NCBI GenBank assembly: GCA_024275555.1
Contig: JAJRYW010000034.1
Span: 1-11,851 of the forward strand
Direction: 5' to 3'
Source of the DNA: Calditrichota bacterium
Lineage (GTDB): Bacteria; Calditrichota; Calditrichia; RBG-13-44-9; J075
Length of the DNA: 11,851 nucleotides
In this document: in pieces, positions 6,418 through 11,851 of the stretch
How the letters are laid out: each line of letters begins with the position of its first letter
How positions within the stretch are numbered: position 1 is the stretch's first letter
Program-made: the position numbers and the translations under genes
Notes under the pieces: generated by a model
Told to the model about the DNA's origin: nothing
Database searches by the model: none
The model's input: the letters and a program-made list of their open reading frames with translations, nothing else

Positions 6418-6665
6418 TATATTTACAACATTAGACCTTATTACTCTTTAATTGTCTGTAAATATTAACCTTAAAAATCCATGTCATTTCGAACGAAGCG
6501 CAGCGTAGAGAGAAATCTGTTTGTATACGATACTATGTTGGCTAAAATAACTGGAAAGTAAAGACAAAGTCTTGAGTGCTAACAGATTTCTCTCTTCGTT
6601 CGAAATGACATAAGTTATGTAGTAATATAAACTTAGTTTGGAATAAGGTCTATTTTATATTTACA
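6418..6665. mobile_element. Candidate MITE: terminal inverted repeats flanked by direct repeats
   Basis: Working inward, TATATTTACA occurs at 6418-6427 and again in direct orientation at 6656-6665. Inside that, TAGACCTTATT (6432-6442) is inversely repeated as AATAAGGTCTA (6642-6652). The centre carries a long palindrome (6481-6521 with 6581-6611). Only 3-4 bases separate the direct repeats from the inverted repeats. No ORF is present. This layering (target duplication, termini, interior palindrome) is what a small non-autonomous transposable element would leave. The AT-rich direct repeats could still be coincidence. Confidence 0.55.
6481..6611. repeat. Long imperfect palindrome, arms of 41 and 31 bases
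   Basis: ATGTCATTTCGAACGAAG (6481-6498) pairs with 6594-6611, and AGAGAAATCTGTT (6509-6521) pairs with 6581-6593. All 31 pairs are perfect, interrupted only by a 10-base extra segment (6499-6508, cgcagcgtag) in the left arm; the loop is 59 bases. The arm sequence 'gtcatttcgaacgaagcgcagcg' resembles a dispersed repeat I recall from Bacteroidetes-like genomes. Confidence 0.7.
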
Positions 6666-6828
6666 CAGATATTCTCAGTTTAAATAGACCTCTCGGGGTC
6701 TCAACGGACATCCCGGCCGGCCAGGGGGAAGTGTGTGAAAGCACATAGTTTTTCATTTCTTTGCCGTCCTGGCGACTGGGCGCAAGATTTAACAACGAAA
6801 TTACTCAATAACAAAGGAGACTGATACC

Positions 6829-7122
6829 GTGGGTGAAATTTCTCAAATGAGCGGCGGAATACTTTATCTGGTTTTAATTCTGGCGATTTTCTATTTTTTT
6901 ATCATTCGGCCTCAAAGCAAACAACGCAAAGACCATCAGCGGATGCTGGAAGCATTGAAGAAGGGCGACGACATCGTTACTATTGGCGGTGTGCATGGAA
7001 AGATCATGGGCTTCAAGAACAACGATCAAATCATTTTGATCAAGGTCGATGACAACACCAAATTGGAAATCGACCGCACTGCCGTGGCGAAGATGAGAGG
7101 CCAGGAAGACGGCAAGAAATAG
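6829..7122 (+). CDS. yajC: Preprotein translocase subunit YajC
   Basis: YajC is a small inner-membrane partner of the SecDF complex that supports Sec-dependent protein export. The 97-aa product has one N-terminal transmembrane helix (about residues 10-26) followed by the signature FFIIRPQSKQRK (23-34) and the conserved LKKGDDIVTIGGVHGKI (43-59). The start is GTG, chosen because AAAGGAG lies 10 bases upstream and the frame then matches the family from its first residues. def begins 11 bases after the stop, so yajC, def and fmt are probably one transcript. secD and secF, its usual downstream partners, are not in the window. Confidence 0.96.
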   Translation: MGEISQMSGGILYLVLILAIFYFFIIRPQSKQRKDHQRMLEALKKGDDIVTIGGVHGKIMGFKNNDQIILIKVDDNTKLEIDRTAVAKMRGQEDGKK

Positions 7123-7133
7123 CCGGGGAAGAC

Positions 7134-7649
7134 ATGGCCGTATTACCAATTATTAAATTAGGGCACCCCGGGTTGCGCAAAGTTGCCAATCCGGTCGAGG
7201 AGATTACTCCGGAGATCAGGGAGTTGGCCGGAAACATGATCGACACCATGCGGGTCAATGATGGAATTGGTTTAGCGGCCCCGCAGGTAAACATCCTAAA
7301 ACGGATGTTTGTCATCGATCTGGAGTTGATCGAGGAAGAACTGGCGCCGCAAGCTTATCTGAACCCGGAGATTTTGGAGATCGAAGGTCAGGAAAAGATG
7401 GAAGAAGGTTGCCTCTCCATTCCCGATGTGCGCGGGGATGTGGTTCGCCCTTTCCAAATCCGGGTGCGCTACCAGGACCTGGATGGGCAAACCCGGGAAG
7501 AGGTGATGGACGATCTGCTGGCCCGGGTATTCCAACATGAATTAGACCATCTCAATGGGGTGCTGTTTATTGATAAACTCCCGGTCATCCAGCGTAAATT
7601 GCTGGAGCCGAGACTAAAACAGATTCGGGAGGCCTTTTCACTCCTGTGA
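7134..7649 (+). CDS. def: Peptide deformylase
   Basis: This metalloenzyme removes the formyl group from the initiator methionine of new polypeptides at the ribosome exit. The 171-aa protein has all three family motifs: GIGLAAPQ (44-51), EGCLSIP (91-97) and QHELDHLNG (134-142). Metal ligands are therefore Cys93, His135 and His139, and the catalytic base is Glu136. The length and the EGCLS motif with Cys at the metal site indicate an active bacterial enzyme. A GGGGAAG Shine-Dalgarno precedes the ATG. The stop codon overlaps the GTG start of fmt by 4 bases (GTGA), coupling the two genes of the formylation cycle. Confidence 0.97.
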   Translation: MAVLPIIKLGHPGLRKVANPVEEITPEIRELAGNMIDTMRVNDGIGLAAPQVNILKRMFVIDLELIEEELAPQAYLNPEILEIEGQEKMEEGCLSIPDVRGDVVRPFQIRVRYQDLDGQTREEVMDDLLARVFQHELDHLNGVLFIDKLPVIQRKLLEPRLKQIREAFSLL

Positions 7650-8587
7650 CCAGCCTGCGTATTGTATTCATGGGAACGCCGGATTTTGCGCTTCCCTCTT
7701 TGGAAATCCTTCATCAATCGCACCACCGGATTGTCGGGATTGTCACCCAGCCGGATCGCCCGCGGGGCCGGGGGCAAAAAGTGCTCCCGTCGCCGGTTAA
7801 ACAATATGCGCAAAGCCAGGGCATCGGGCCGATCCTCCAGCCGGAGCGGATGAAGGATGCGCAATTTATCGAAGCCCTCCGGGCGCTTCGGGCGGATTTA
7901 TTTGTGGTGGTAGCCTTTCGTATTCTTCCCGAGGCGGTTTTTACCATGCCGCCCAGGGGAACCATCAACCTGCATCCCTCGGAACTGCCCAAATATCGCG
8001 GGGCTGCCCCGATTAACTGGACTATCATCAACGGAGAAACCGAGACCGCCGTCACCACCATCTTCATCCGTAAGGAAATCGATGCAGGAAACATTATCCT
8101 GCAGAAAAAGCAACCGGTGTATCCGGACGACACCGCCGGTTCGCTGCACGAGCGGCTGGCCCGCTCCGGGGCCGATCTGCTCTTAGAGAGCGTGAATTTG
8201 ATTGCGGAAGGCAAGGTTGTTCCCCGGAAACAAGATGACCAGTTGGCCTCCCCTGCCCCCAAACTGACCAAAGAGATTTGTCATCTTTCCTTTGCCCAGC
8301 CGGCCCGGCAGGTAAAACAGTGGATTCACGGCCTTTCCCCCTACCCGGGAGGATTTACCTTCTACCGGGAGCGCCAATTGAAAATTTTCCGGGCCGAAGT
8401 GGTGGACTCGGAATCGCATGCCCAGCAGCCCGGCCAAATCCTCAAAGCCGATAAGGAACGGATTTGGGTTGCCTGCCAACCGGGAATCATCTCCCTTTTG
8501 GAACTGCAAATGCAAGGAAAAAGGCGGCTTTCCGTCGTTGATTTTCTGCGCGGCAATGCTTTGCCGGAAGGTGAAATTTTGAGTTAA
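7646..8587 (+). CDS. fmt: Methionyl-tRNA formyltransferase
   Basis: Fmt formylates Met-tRNAfMet using 10-formyltetrahydrofolate, making the initiator tRNA; Def later removes the formyl group. The 313-aa protein has the N-terminal Rossmann-type start FMGTPDFA (8-15) and the TQPDRPRGRGQK loop (34-45) that contacts the tRNA. Its formyl-folate site includes NLHPSELPKYRGAAPI (108-123) with Asn108 and His110, and the catalytic Asp146 lies in EIDAG. A C-terminal OB-fold (about 205-313) carries the basic patch. The start is a GTG overlapping the def stop; no other start fits the family N-terminus. A hairpin follows 4 bases after the stop but lacks a T-run in this direction. Confidence 0.97.
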   Translation: MTSLRIVFMGTPDFALPSLEILHQSHHRIVGIVTQPDRPRGRGQKVLPSPVKQYAQSQGIGPILQPERMKDAQFIEALRALRADLFVVVAFRILPEAVFTMPPRGTINLHPSELPKYRGAAPINWTIINGETETAVTTIFIRKEIDAGNIILQKKQPVYPDDTAGSLHERLARSGADLLLESVNLIAEGKVVPRKQDDQLASPAPKLTKEICHLSFAQPARQVKQWIHGLSPYPGGFTFYRERQLKIFRAEVVDSESHAQQPGQILKADKERIWVACQPGIISLLELQMQGKRRLSVVDFLRGNALPEGEILS

Positions 8588-8616
8588 AAAAATCCCCCTG
8601 CCATTGACAGGGGGAT
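8586..8616 (-). terminator. Intrinsic terminator, T-run on minus strand only
   Basis: ATCCCCCTG (8592-8600) and CAGGGGGAT (8608-8616) form a perfect 9-bp stem with a 7-base loop. Seven A residues (8586-8592) precede it on the plus strand, giving a T-run after the stem on the minus strand. It thus terminates the convergent small secreted-protein gene. For fmt transcripts it is a hairpin without a T-run. Confidence 0.8.
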
Positions 8617-8657
8617 CGGTTGCCCTGGAGGAGTTGAGGGGATGAGGAAGAGGAGTT

Positions 8658-8966
8658 TCAGATGCGTTTCCAATGTCCGCCGATCCAAACCCAACCGTGG
8701 CGGCGTTTGGCCCAGTGACCCGGCGCCCAGACAAACCCTTTACGGGCTTTCACATAATGTCCCTTAACCCAGACATAGTGTCCGCGCTTCCAGGTCCAGC
8801 GCCCGGGAACCCAGATTGCCTTGGTAAACGGCGCCCGGGGACGCACTTCAATTTTCACTTTTGGCGGCGACGTTCTTATGATAATCACCCCGGCCTGCGC
8901 CGAACCCGCGCTGAGGACAGCAACAACGGCGGCAGTCAAAAACAGCTTCAGGAAATTCTTTTTCAT
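8658..8966 (-). CDS. Small secreted protein with WxxGx[W/Y] repeats (YXWXGXW-type)
   Basis: A 102-aa exported protein of unknown function. The start at 8966 is chosen over the upstream in-frame ATG at 9020 because AAAGGAG lies 9 bases before it and the reading then opens with a classic signal peptide: MKKN, a hydrophobic core (residues 7-20) and a cleavage site after AQA (25). The mature part is very basic and contains four units WVPGRW, WVKGHY, WAPGHW and WIGGHW whose first Trp residues fall at 52, 66, 80 and 94, an exact 14-residue period. This fits the YXWXGXW repeat family seen in periplasmic or outer-membrane-associated proteins. It is convergent with fmt, shares the hairpin between them, and is divergent from the threonine dehydrogenase gene. 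Confidence 0.85.
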   Translation of the reverse strand: MKKNFLKLFLTAAVVAVLSAGSAQAGVIIIRTSPPKVKIEVRPRAPFTKAIWVPGRWTWKRGHYVWVKGHYVKARKGFVWAPGHWAKRRHGWVWIGGHWKRI

Positions 8967-9254
8967 AGCAAGGCTCCTTTCGGTTTTGTTCTCATATGTT
9001 CTGATCCCGGTTATTGCCAAGCCTGTGCCAAACCCCGAATCGCTGAAGAACCGGTCTGTTTGGAGGGATTATTGACCCGATTTGTCCCCTGTGGTACAGG
9101 AGGTGTTCTTTGTGGTGCAGCCGCTGCAAGAGCGCCGGGACAAAAATTTCAACTAACTATTGTGAACTTTAATTTTTTTGATAATCTTTTCCAAGTTTGA
9201 ATGGAAGTGATTTCCTGCAACTAACCAGTGAATGAACAGGGAAGAGGAATAATT

Positions 9255-10202
9255 ATGAAACGAGTATTGGTAACCGGCGCCTGCGGTCAGATCGGATCGG
9301 AACTGGTAATACGCTTAGGCAAGCTGTTGGGCAACGGAAATGTGCTGGCCACCGATATCAAGCGGGCCCCGGACATCCTGAAGAAACACGGCAATTTTAC
9401 CTATCTGAATGTACTGGATTCACACATGTTCGCCAAAGAGGTAGTGGATTTTGAGGCGGACGCTATTTTCCACATGGCCGCTATTCTTTCCGCCAGCGGC
9501 GAAAAAGACCCCCAGTTAGCGTACCAGGTGAACATGACCGGCTTGATGAACGCCCTGGAAGTCTCCCGCCGCAAAGGAGTGCAAATGCTGATCACGCCCA
9601 GTTCAATCGCCGTGTACGGCCCGGATGCACCTAAACTCCAAACCGTCGAAGATGCTCCATTAAATCCCACCACCATGTATGGGGTCACCAAGGTCGCCGG
9701 GGAAAAGCTGCTCCAGTATTATCACATCAAGTACGGGTTGGATACGCGCTCTTTGCGCTACCCGGGGATTATCAGCGCGGAAACGCCCCCGGGCGGCGGC
9801 ACCACTGATTTTGCCGTTGATCTCTATTGGCACGCTCTCCGGGGAAAACCGTATTCCTGCTTTGTCAAAGAAGACGCCGCCCTGCCGTTTATGTACATGC
9901 CGGACGCCATCAAAGCAATTATTGATTTAGCCAAAGCGCCCGCCGAACGCCTGCACCGGCGGGTTTATAATGTCCACGCAATGAGCCTTACCGCGGGCGA
10001 TATCGTCGCATCGATCCGCAACCATATCCCGGACTTCCGGGTGGAATACCGCCCGGATTATCGCCAGGAAATCGCCGATTCCTGGCCGGCCAGCCTGAAC
10101 GACGCCCCGGCGCGGGAAGACTGGCGCTGGCGCCCGGATTTTGGCCTGGAAGCAATGACCCGGGATATGCTCGACCGTATCAAACGTAAATTATCCGATT
10201 AA
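9255..10202 (+). CDS. tdh: L-threonine 3-dehydrogenase, SDR (epimerase-like) type
   Basis: The predicted enzyme oxidises L-threonine to 2-amino-3-ketobutyrate with NAD+, normally passed to a CoA ligase to give glycine and acetyl-CoA. The 315-aa extended short-chain dehydrogenase has the Rossmann motif TGACGQIGS (7-15) and catalytic Ser116/Ser117. Tyr142 and Lys146 are correctly placed as YxxxK. The stretch RYPGIISAETPPGGGTTDFAV (168-188) with PFMYMPDAIKA (211-221) is distinctive for this bacterial non-zinc threonine dehydrogenase group rather than UDP-sugar epimerases. The start is ATG 9255, preceded by GAAGAGGA; an in-frame ATG at 9228 lacks a good site. kbl, the usual partner, is not adjacent; a FabH-like gene follows after 81 bases. 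Confidence 0.88.
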   Translation: MKRVLVTGACGQIGSELVIRLGKLLGNGNVLATDIKRAPDILKKHGNFTYLNVLDSHMFAKEVVDFEADAIFHMAAILSASGEKDPQLAYQVNMTGLMNALEVSRRKGVQMLITPSSIAVYGPDAPKLQTVEDAPLNPTTMYGVTKVAGEKLLQYYHIKYGLDTRSLRYPGIISAETPPGGGTTDFAVDLYWHALRGKPYSCFVKEDAALPFMYMPDAIKAIIDLAKAPAERLHRRVYNVHAMSLTAGDIVASIRNHIPDFRVEYRPDYRQEIADSWPASLNDAPAREDWRWRPDFGLEAMTRDMLDRIKRKLSD

Positions 10203-10283
10203 CACTCTTGCTCCGCCGGAATTTGCCGGGAAGTGCATTTCCCCGGGGCAAAACGCGCAGTCACCATAAAAAGAGGGGTCGCT

Positions 10284-11282
10284 ATGAAAAATTCCAAAAT
10301 TGTCGGTATGGGGCATTTTGTTCCCGAGCAGGTTGTAACCAACTTCGACCTGGAAAAAATGATGGACACGTCGGACGCCTGGATCCGGGAACGCACCGGT
10401 ATCGAAACCCGCCGCTGGATCAGGCCGGGTGAACATACCATCTACGGACTTGGCTATAACGCCAGTAAGCTGGCCCTGGAACGCGCCGGCGTCGACGCCA
10501 GTGAAATCGAGCTGATTGTTTTTGCCAGTGTTTTAGCCGACCATGGCTTTCCGGGCGGGGGATGCTTTATGCAGGAGCAGCTCGGGATTCCCGGCGTGCC
10601 GGCCATCGATATCCGCAATGCCTGCTCCGGTTTTACCTATGCGCTTTCCATTGCCGATAAATTTATCAAGACCGGAACTTACAAAACGGCCCTGGTGGTG
10701 GGCGCCGAAATTCAAAGCACCGGCATCGACCGAACCACGCGAGGCCGCGATATTTCGGTCATCTTCGGCGACGGGGCCGGGGCGGCAGTGGTTGTGGCGA
10801 CAGACGACCCCCAAAAAGGCATCTTAACCACCCACATGCACGCCGACGGCCGCTACGCTAAAAAACTGTGGTGCGACTGGCCCTCCATCCACTACACCCC
10901 GGCCGTCAAGCAGGTGTTTGACGACCCGGAACACAATTTCCCCCACATGGACGGCCGCTACGTGTTTAAACACGCCGTCACCCGTTTTCCGGAGGTCATC
11001 ATGGAAGCCCTGCAGGCTACCGGGTACACCATCGAGGATCTCGACCTGGTTATTCCTCACCAGGCCAACCTGCGCATCACCGAAGCGGTGGCGCAACGCC
11101 TGGGTGTGCCGATGAGCAAGGTGTTCAGCAATATCCAGCGCTATGGAAACACCACCGCCGCCTCCGTTCCCATCGCCATGAGTGAAGCCTGGGAGCAGGG
11201 GTTGATTAAAGACGACGCCCTGGTCTGCCTGGCCTCTTTCGGCGGCGGCTTTACCTGGGCTTCCCTGCTGGTTCGTTTCTGA
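10284..11282 (+). CDS. 3-oxoacyl-ACP synthase III (FabH-like ketoacyl synthase)
   Basis: This condensing enzyme joins an acyl-CoA to malonyl-ACP, as in initiation of fatty-acid synthesis. The 332-aa thiolase-fold protein carries the full catalytic triad: Cys114 in NACSGFTYAL, His259 in IPHQANLRI, and Asn289 in RYGNTTAASVPIAM. The FGDGAGAAVV (161-170) and C-terminal ASFGGGFTWASLLV signatures are also present. It is slightly longer than E. coli FabH, with extra residues around 190-225 between Cys and His, so acyl specificity may differ; I therefore give no gene symbol. The ATG at 10284 has AGAGGGG upstream. It stands 81 bases after the threonine dehydrogenase gene on the same strand and ends in a strong palindromic terminator. 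Housekeeping FabH or a specialised paralogue are both possible. Confidence 0.92.
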   Translation: MKNSKIVGMGHFVPEQVVTNFDLEKMMDTSDAWIRERTGIETRRWIRPGEHTIYGLGYNASKLALERAGVDASEIELIVFASVLADHGFPGGGCFMQEQLGIPGVPAIDIRNACSGFTYALSIADKFIKTGTYKTALVVGAEIQSTGIDRTTRGRDISVIFGDGAGAAVVVATDDPQKGILTTHMHADGRYAKKLWCDWPSIHYTPAVKQVFDDPEHNFPHMDGRYVFKHAVTRFPEVIMEALQATGYTIEDLDLVIPHQANLRITEAVAQRLGVPMSKVFSNIQRYGNTTAASVPIAMSEAWEQGLIKDDALVCLASFGGGFTWASLLVRF

Positions 11283-11322
11283 GAATGCTCCATGGTTCTT
11301 GAGCAAAAATAATTTGACGCTG

Positions 11323-11365
11323 AAAATAATTCGTTCCAGGCTCCTGCCTGGAACGAATTATTTTT
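11323..11365 (+). terminator. Strong palindromic terminator built on a GTTCCAGG repeat
   Basis: A perfect 19-bp stem (11323-11341 with 11346-11364) with a 4-base loop TCCT lies 40 bases after the FabH-like stop. It ends in TTATTTTT on the plus strand and begins with AAAATAATT, so it can terminate in both directions. The central 26 bases recur at 11415-11440, which shows that a dispersed repeat supplies the terminator. Confidence 0.75.
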
Positions 11366-11414
11366 CAAAAGCTCTGCTTTGCCCTTGCTAGTCTTCTGTA
11401 GAATAGCTTTCTTC

Positions 11415-11440
11415 TCGTTCCAGGCTCCTGCCTGGAACGA
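11415..11440. repeat. Second copy of the GTTCCAGG palindromic repeat
   Basis: TCGTTCCAGGC (11415-11425), loop TCCT, GCCTGGAACGA (11430-11440) is identical over 26 bases to the core of the palindrome at 11330-11357, 84 bases upstream. The flanking AT arms of the first copy are absent. The form is like REP or similar dispersed palindromes. Confidence 0.75.
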
Positions 11441-11574
11441 ACTTTTCAATTAAAGCTCCGCTTTCCCACCGCCTGCAGGATATCGCTTAAAAACAGTACG
11501 ATTGTATCACAGCGGGTACGTGTTGACCTCGAACAGGCAAAAAGCAGCATTCCTTCGGGAAACTGATCTCTTGC

Positions 11575-11603
11575 TTGACAAACACCGGCCGGCTTATTAA
11601 ATT
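11575..11603 (+). promoter_or_regulatory. Promoter of tRNA-Leu
   Basis: A consensus -35 box TTGACA (11575-11580) is followed after 17 bases by TAAATT (11598-11603, 4 of 6 to the -10 consensus). Transcription would start about 15 bases before the tRNA. The spacing and position support it. Confidence 0.6.
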
Positions 11604-11626
11604 CATCCCGCTTTAAACAAAGACAT

Positions 11627-11712
11627 GCCGGGATGGCGGAATTGGTAGACGCGCCGGACTCAAAATCCGGTTCGGGTGATACCGAGTGTGGGTTCGAGTC
11701 CCACTCCCGGTA
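11627..11712 (+). tRNA. tRNA-Leu, anticodon CAA
   Basis: A complete class II tRNA that decodes UUG. The acceptor stem GCCGGGA pairs with TCCCGGT (first pair G-U), and the D arm is GCG/CGC with the GG of the loop. The anticodon stem CCGGA/TCCGG has loop CTCAAAA (anticodon 11661-11663). A long variable arm TCGG/CCGA is typical of leucine tRNAs. The T stem is GTGGG/CCCAC with loop TTCGAGT, and the discriminator base is A. The 3' CCA is not encoded (the genome reads CAA after the discriminator), so it must be added enzymatically. A terminator follows 4 bases later. Confidence 0.97.
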
Positions 11713-11716
11713 CAAG

Positions 11717-11749
11717 ATGGCTGCTCGATAATCCGGGCAGCCATTTTTT
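11717..11749 (+). terminator. Intrinsic terminator of tRNA-Leu
   Basis: ATGGCTGC (11717-11724) pairs with GCAGCCAT (11737-11744), followed directly by a run of T residues (11744-11749). It closes the single-gene tRNA unit. Confidence 0.85.
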
Positions 11750-11805
11750 ATTTGGGGCCTGGATTGTCTTCCGCTGCATAAACGGGCGCTTCGGCTGCTT
11801 ACTTC

Positions 11806-11851
11806 ACTAATGCTACGCGCTTACCAGTTTTTTGCTGTTGAGTCACAGGAA
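11806..11851. repeat. Dispersed repeat, second copy (cut by window edge)
   Basis: These 46 bases match 1924-1969 with three differences, all transitions, in the same orientation. The shared 10-mer gctgcataaa at 11773-11782 suggests that homology begins earlier but with about 10 extra bases between. The rest of the copy lies outside the window. Confidence 0.75.

Larger units (their letters stand above)
6242..6828. other. 587-bp gap between tgt and yajC, repeat-bearing
   Basis: No coding region is supported. The AT-rich stretch 6242-6415 contains a 'ccgcaaagataccaaactcgcaaag' type phrase (about 6348-6376), which looks like a worn copy of a CGCAAAG-type repeat. The palindromic element at 6418-6665 follows. 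From 6684 to 6740 there is a small hairpin (AGACC/GGTCT) and a GGCCGGCC palindrome. No clear promoter was found in front of yajC, though it must be expressed from somewhere in this gap if tgt transcripts do not cross it. Confidence 0.6.
11283..11626. other. Non-coding spacer between the FabH-like gene and tRNA-Leu
   Basis: These 344 bases hold two copies of a GTTCCAGG palindrome (11323-11365 and 11415-11440) and the tRNA promoter. Apparent minus-strand reading frames here are translations of the palindromes. I see nothing else in 11441-11574. Confidence 0.6.

Noticed and set aside
11323..11440. CRISPR-like repeats
   Set aside because: There are only two palindromic copies, with unequal flanks and no further spaced units or cas genes.
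11141..11449. Minus-strand 102-aa frame with a repeated SFQAGAWNE peptide
   Set aside because: The repeated peptide is just the GTTCCAGG palindrome translated twice, and the rest is antisense to the FabH-like gene's conserved catalytic region. No ribosome binding site.
11446..11715. Minus-strand 89-aa frame
   Set aside because: It runs through the tRNA-Leu gene and its promoter; the tRNA structure explains the sequence.

Overview
The window looks like chromosomal DNA of a GC-rich bacterium: mostly core housekeeping genes on the right, a small accessory surface-modification cluster on the left, and unusually repeat-rich intergenic DNA. Several hints point loosely to the Fibrobacteres-Chlorobi-Bacteroidetes side of the tree or a neighbouring uncultured phylum. 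These are the short-chain (SDR-type) threonine dehydrogenase, a Fmt with an 'EIDAG' active-site segment, and dispersed palindromes of a type I recall from such genomes. This placement is inference; no rRNA is present to test it.

Left arm (1-3501, all minus strand). A small MerR-type regulator (3220-3501) has its own weak terminator and a dyad in its upstream region. Next come a FemAB/GNAT-like acyltransferase (2116-3060), a 405-bp gap holding a repeat element, a second FemAB/GNAT-like acyltransferase (718-1710), and a PAPS-dependent sulfotransferase (1-721, cut by the window edge). The last two are translationally coupled by an ATGA overlap. They probably decorate a polysaccharide, peptidoglycan precursor or lipid at the cell surface.

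Middle (3502-5095). A 634-bp non-coding stretch contains nested inverted repeats, one pair inside another, plus two further hairpin repeats. It is followed by an unrecognised 223-aa protein with a basic N-terminus on the minus strand, divergent from tgt.

Right arm (5096-11282). tgt (queuosine in tRNA) is followed by yajC, a gene order I recognise from the classical queA-tgt-yajC-secDF locus. Here a 587-bp gap with a MITE-like palindromic element separates them. yajC, def and fmt form a tight run; def and fmt overlap by 4 bp and act at opposite ends of the N-formylmethionine cycle. A convergent small secreted protein with four WxxGx[W/Y] repeats at an exact 14-residue period follows. Then come an SDR-type L-threonine 3-dehydrogenase and a FabH-like ketoacyl synthase III.

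Right end (11283-11851). There are two copies of a GTTCCAGG palindrome, one of which also works as a terminator, then a complete tRNA-Leu(CAA) with promoter and terminator. At the very edge is a second copy of the repeat seen at about 1.9 kb.

I see no CRISPR array, transposase gene, phage gene or obvious defence system. The less ordinary parts are the nested and flanked inverted-repeat elements, the altered substrate-pocket loop in Tgt, and the acyltransferase/sulfotransferase cluster.
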